Shown here in pieces: positions 14,711 to 17,743 of a stretch of 17,743 bases of DNA (positions within the stretch are counted from its first letter, which is position 1; each line of letters starts with the position of its first letter). The position numbers were made by a program, and so were the translations under genes. Source of the stretch: JBBDWZ01 sp050732575 (GTDB lineage Bacteria; Gemmatimonadota; Gemmatimonadetes; Longimicrobiales; RSA9); the NCBI GenBank assembly GCA_050732575.1, contig JBOHRF010000085.1, positions 1 through 17,743 on the forward strand, written 5' to 3'. The notes beneath the pieces are model-generated. The model did no database searches, was not told where the DNA came from, and saw only the letters and a list, made by a program, of their open reading frames with translations.

Positions 14711-17407
14711 ATGGGAAGCATAACGATCGCGGGAGACTTTGAGCTGCAGCCACTGATCACGGCGCTTGCCGACCGCTATGCCATCGAACGCAAGGTTGCC
14801 AGCGGCGGCCACGCGAGCGTATTCCTCGCCTACGACCTCAAGAATGACCGTCACGTAGCGCTCAAGGTGCTGCGACCGGAATTATCCGCAATTCTGGGGA
14901 GCGAGCGGTTCCTGTCGGAGATCCGGGTAACGGCCAACCTGCAGCACCCGCACATTCTTCCGCTGTTCGAATCAGGCTCGGCCAACGGCCTGCTCTACTA
15001 CGTCATGCCCTTTGTAGCGGGCGAGTCATTGCGCGACAGGCTGCTACGCGAGAAGCAGTTGTCCGTCGAGGAGTCGACTCGCATTGCAACGCACGTCGCG
15101 TCCGCACTCGATTACGCGCATCGTCACGGGATTCTGCACCGCGATATCAAGCCCGAGAACATTTTGTTGCATGAAGACCAGGCACTGGTTTCGGACTTCG
15201 GCATTGCACTGGCACTGCGCAATGCAGGCGGAACGCGACTCACGGAGACCGGCATCTCGATGGGATCGCCGCGCTACATGAGTCCGGAACAGGCTACGGG
15301 CGATCGCGAGCTGGATACACGCAGCGATGTCTATGCATTGGGCTGTGTGCTCTATGAAATGCTCGCCGGTGAGCCGCCGCACACCGGACCGACCGCGCAG
15401 GCAGTGATGGCAAAGGTTCTGAGCGAGGAGCCACGCGCGATCAGGTCGCTGCGCAAGACTGTGCCCGCCCACGTTGAAGCCGCGATCGAGCGAGCACTTG
15501 CCAAAGTGCCTGCGGATCGCTACGCCACGGTCGCGGATTTCGTCGCCGCGCTCGACGAACGACGCGATTCGGCGTTGTCAATCAAATCGCGGGAACGCGC
15601 ACGAAAGGCGCGTGATGGGCGCGCGAACCTGCCTCGCTGGGCCCAGTTTGCGGTAATCACGATCATGGTCGGTTTGGCCGCGGTCTTTGTCATTGACCGG
15701 ATCCGCGGTCGCACCGCGACACCGACCAACGTGATCAGGTTGACCGTGCCGGTGCCGCTGGGCTACCAGATGCGCGTTGGCCAAAACCCCAACCTTGCCA
15801 TTTCACCTGACGGCAGAAAATTGGCTTACGAAACCGATGGCCGCCTCTATTTGCGCATGCTGGATCGTTCCATAGCGGAAGCAATTCCGGACACAGAACG
15901 TTGCACGTCTCCTTTTTTCTCGCCGAATGGTGAATGGCTCGGTCTCGTCTGCAATAATGTGATCATGAGAAAGCCAGTCACTGGCGGCCCGCCCGTGAAG
16001 ATCGCTGACGCCTCGGCTGCCGTAGGTGGTATTGCGTGGGGTAGCAACGGCCAGATCGTGTTTGCAGGAGCTATTGGCAATGCCGGACTCTGGTCGGTTG
16101 CCGCAGAAAGTGGGAATCCCCGCCAGATCACCACAGTAAGTGATTCCGCGCGAGAGACGAATCACATGTGGCCGGACGTGCTTCCCAACGGCGCGGTGCT
16201 CTATACCGTGCTTGGCCCGAGTGGACATGCGCGCGATGCTCGCCTGATAATCCAGGATTTCAAACGCCGGACGCGCACCGTCGTCGCCGAAGGCGTGACC
16301 CATGGCCGGTATGTATCGACCGGGCACCTGCTGTACGCAGATGCATCGGGAACGCTGCTGATTCAACCCTTCAGCTTGCGCGATCTGCGCACGACCGGAC
16401 CTGCTCGTGCCGCGCTGGCGGGCGTGCGTACAGCCATCTGGGGCGGCGGTGTGGCCTACGCATTGGCAGCCAACGGCACACTGGCCTATTTCACAGGCAC
16501 CGAATTCGAAGGAAAGCAACTCACGCAGGTTGATCTCCGAGGCCGGGAGCTGAGGCGCTTCGGTTCTCCCGCTAGCCTGCAGTACCCCACGCTATCGCCC
16601 GATGGCCGCTCGCTTGCCCTACTCGTACGCTCGCCACTGAACGACGACATCTATACCGTGGACTTGGCAACCGGGCGCCCCGACCGCTTCACCTTCGATG
16701 TCGCAGAAGACGAAACACCGGTGTGGTCGGCCGATGGCCGGCGCATTGCCTACAGCTCGGCCTGGGTGGGTGAGCAGCGTCGTGTTTACATCAAACCTGT
16801 GAATAGCAGCGAGCCCGAGCGCCTGATCTACACCGGGAAGCGTCACCTCCATCTGACATCCTGGTCTCCGGACGGCCGGTGGCTCGCCTTCTATGAGTTC
16901 GAACCCCGATCCGTGGATGTGTGGTTGCTGAACCTCGATGACACGACCCGTCTCGTGCCCGTGGCGACCACGCCTGCGCGCGAACGCAGCGCGGTCTTCT
17001 CTCCCGATGGAAAATGGGTGGCGTACAACTCCTTCGAGACGGGCCGCTCCGAAGTTTACGTGGTCTCGTTTCCCGGTCTTGGAGGAAAGAAGCAGGTGTC
17101 GCGCGCGGGCGGTGCCATCCCGCACTGGTCCAGAACGGGCCAGGAGCTCTTCTTCTTCGACCGACCCGGCACCACTCCCGGCCGCATGATGATGACACTA
17201 CGTGTGGGTTCTAATGGAGATGTCTGGCAGCAGCCGGTCCCGCTCTTCGACGTGCCGTACGTCGATGATTTTGCGGTAGCTCCCGATGCGAGCAGCTTCT
17301 ACCTGCTCTCGCGCAATCCGGATGCGCCAGCGCGCGAGCTTCACGTGGTCGTGAACTGGCTTCAGGAAGTGCTGGCGCCGAAAAACGGCGACCCTCCTCG
17401 CGAATAA
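14711..17407 (+). CDS. Membrane Ser/Thr protein kinase with extracytoplasmic WD40/PD40 beta-propeller
   Basis: An 898-residue receptor-like kinase. The kinase domain spans about 23-285: glycine loop VASGGHASVFLA, K52 in VALKVL, helix-C Glu E70, H143-R-D145-I-K147-P-E-N150, D162-F-G164, an activation loop with several Thr/Ser (TRLTETGISMGS), and SPEQ at 191-194. All catalytic residues are present, so it should be active. One transmembrane helix lies at about 312-328 (FAVITIMVGLAAVFVID). Residues about 340-890 form a TolB/PD40-type propeller with repeated SPDG motifs (SPDGRKLAY, SPNGEWL, SPDGRSLAL, SADGRRIAY, SPDGRWLAF, SPDGKWVAY), probably sensing an extracytoplasmic ligand. The ATG at 14711 is preferred over an in-frame GTG at 14606 that overlaps Fic and adds an unconserved leader; only a weak AGG lies upstream. 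This architecture is abundant in Gemmatimonadota and Acidobacteria. Confidence 0.93.
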   Translation: MGSITIAGDFELQPLITALADRYAIERKVASGGHASVFLAYDLKNDRHVALKVLRPELSAILGSERFLSEIRVTANLQHPHILPLFESGSANGLLYYVMPFVAGESLRDRLLREKQLSVEESTRIATHVASALDYAHRHGILHRDIKPENILLHEDQALVSDFGIALALRNAGGTRLTETGISMGSPRYMSPEQATGDRELDTRSDVYALGCVLYEMLAGEPPHTGPTAQAVMAKVLSEEPRAIRSLRKTVPAHVEAAIERALAKVPADRYATVADFVAALDERRDSALSIKSRERARKARDGRANLPRWAQFAVITIMVGLAAVFVIDRIRGRTATPTNVIRLTVPVPLGYQMRVGQNPNLAISPDGRKLAYETDGRLYLRMLDRSIAEAIPDTERCTSPFFSPNGEWLGLVCNNVIMRKPVTGGPPVKIADASAAVGGIAWGSNGQIVFAGAIGNAGLWSVAAESGNPRQITTVSDSARETNHMWPDVLPNGAVLYTVLGPSGHARDARLIIQDFKRRTRTVVAEGVTHGRYVSTGHLLYADASGTLLIQPFSLRDLRTTGPARAALAGVRTAIWGGGVAYALAANGTLAYFTGTEFEGKQLTQVDLRGRELRRFGSPASLQYPTLSPDGRSLALLVRSPLNDDIYTVDLATGRPDRFTFDVAEDETPVWSADGRRIAYSSAWVGEQRRVYIKPVNSSEPERLIYTGKRHLHLTSWSPDGRWLAFYEFEPRSVDVWLLNLDDTTRLVPVATTPARERSAVFSPDGKWVAYNSFETGRSEVYVVSFPGLGGKKQVSRAGGAIPHWSRTGQELFFFDRPGTTPGRMMMTLRVGSNGDVWQQPVPLFDVPYVDDFAVAPDASSFYLLSRNPDAPARELHVVVNWLQEVLAPKNGDPPRE

Positions 17408-17622
17408 TTGCAGGTCTCGAGAATCGCCGCGTCGATGGAGTTGGAAGAATCCTGTAACACGAAGTAGTCAGATCGAGCTCTCGAAAAGCGTGCGTCAGTC
17501 GGGCAGCTGGTCGACGGTCTCTCCTCTTGCGGTCCGACCTCCTTCACGTGCGACTGCGTGGACTCGCGGCGGGCGGCATTCCCGGCTGACCCCTGGCGTC
17601 GTGTTGCTGCGCAGAGGACTGG
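17408..17622. other. Intergenic region after the membrane kinase
   Basis: No gene was recognised in these 215 bp on either strand. No hairpin followed by a T-run was found for the kinase transcript. Confidence 0.4.
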
Positions 17623-17641
17623 AAAAAGGCAGCTCCTACCT
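17623..17641 (-). terminator. Intrinsic terminator for a leftward gene at the window edge
   Basis: On the minus strand AGGTAG-GAG-CTGCCT forms a 6-bp stem (one T-G wobble) and runs straight into TTTTT (plus-strand A-run 17623-17627). It begins 5 nt after the TAA of the partial minus-strand frame, the expected position for a terminator. It is the cleanest hairpin-plus-T-run in the window. Confidence 0.5.
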
Positions 17642-17646
17642 GGCGG

Positions 17647-17743
17647 TTACGCGAACCTCAGAAAGATCCCGCAGTTCAGTACTCCGCCGAATGCATACTG
17701 CTCGCACCAGCGAATCATCCCTTGGCCGATGTGTGAATATCTC
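17647..17743 (-). CDS. C-terminal end of a minus-strand protein, possibly an outer-membrane barrel
   Basis: An open frame enters from the right edge and ends at TAA (17647-17649), giving only 31 residues: RYSHIGQGMIRW, then CEQYAFGG, then VLNCGIFLRFA. The alternating aromatic/hydrophobic ending (GIFLRFA) resembles the last strand of outer-membrane barrels, and the YSHIGQG part faintly recalls PagL-like acyloxyacyl hydrolases, but this is too short to name. The terminator directly after the stop supports it being a real gene end. It would be convergent with the membrane kinase gene. Confidence 0.4.
   Translation of the reverse strand, partial: RYSHIGQGMIRWCEQYAFGGVLNCGIFLRFA

Noticed and set aside
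1..17743. Defence system, CRISPR array, prophage or integrative element
   Set aside because: No nuclease, integrase, cas, capsid or recombination-site signature was found. Fic alone is not evidence of a toxin-antitoxin module, since its inhibitory motif is internal.

Overview
This high-GC window looks like chromosomal DNA from a Gemmatimonadota bacterium or a close functional relative; Acidobacteriota is the main alternative. The assignment rests on gene content: a DUF1592/DUF1552/ankyrin export cluster, a BTAD regulator fused to a Ser/Thr kinase, a receptor-type Ser/Thr kinase with an extracytoplasmic beta-propeller, a lipoprotein with a stand-alone TonB-plug-like domain, and many Sec, Tat or lipoprotein signals. 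No rRNA, tRNA, CRISPR array, integrase or transposase was seen.

Layout. (1) 1-4986, minus strand: three genes transcribed leftward. They encode a large exported protein with two CxxCH haem motifs (DUF1587/1595/1592/1588/1585 family), a Tat-exported DUF1552 protein, and an exported ankyrin-repeat protein cut by the left window edge. (2) 5233-8290, plus strand, divergent from the first cluster: a secreted DUF4168-like/His-rich/EF-hand protein, then 1 nt later an exported HEAT-repeat protein ending in a cyclophilin-type prolyl isomerase. (3) 8488-10507, plus: a DUF4397 lipoprotein and a Tat-exported glycosylasparaginase-type Ntn hydrolase. (4) 10508-10743: a convergent intergenic region with a near-perfect long palindrome (33-bp arms, one mismatch). 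(5) 10744-11139, minus: the TonB-plug-like lipoprotein. (6) 11289-17407, plus: a signalling block made of a cytoplasmic BTAD-kinase fusion, a gene-poor stretch with an orphan coding remnant, a class II Fic AMP-transferase with a winged helix, and a membrane kinase with a WD40/PD40 propeller. (7) The right edge holds the apparent C-terminus of a minus-strand gene followed by an intrinsic terminator.

How they fit together: regions 1-3 and 5 encode almost entirely envelope or periplasmic proteins (haem redox, folding, amide hydrolysis, surface scaffolds). Region 6 is intracellular or transmembrane signalling by phosphorylation and possibly AMPylation. No known defence system or biosynthetic cluster was recognised. 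The least explained items are the palindromic element, the His-rich/EF-hand protein coupled to the HEAT-PPIase, the unusual catalytic loop of the BTAD-kinase, and the orphan fragment between that kinase and Fic.
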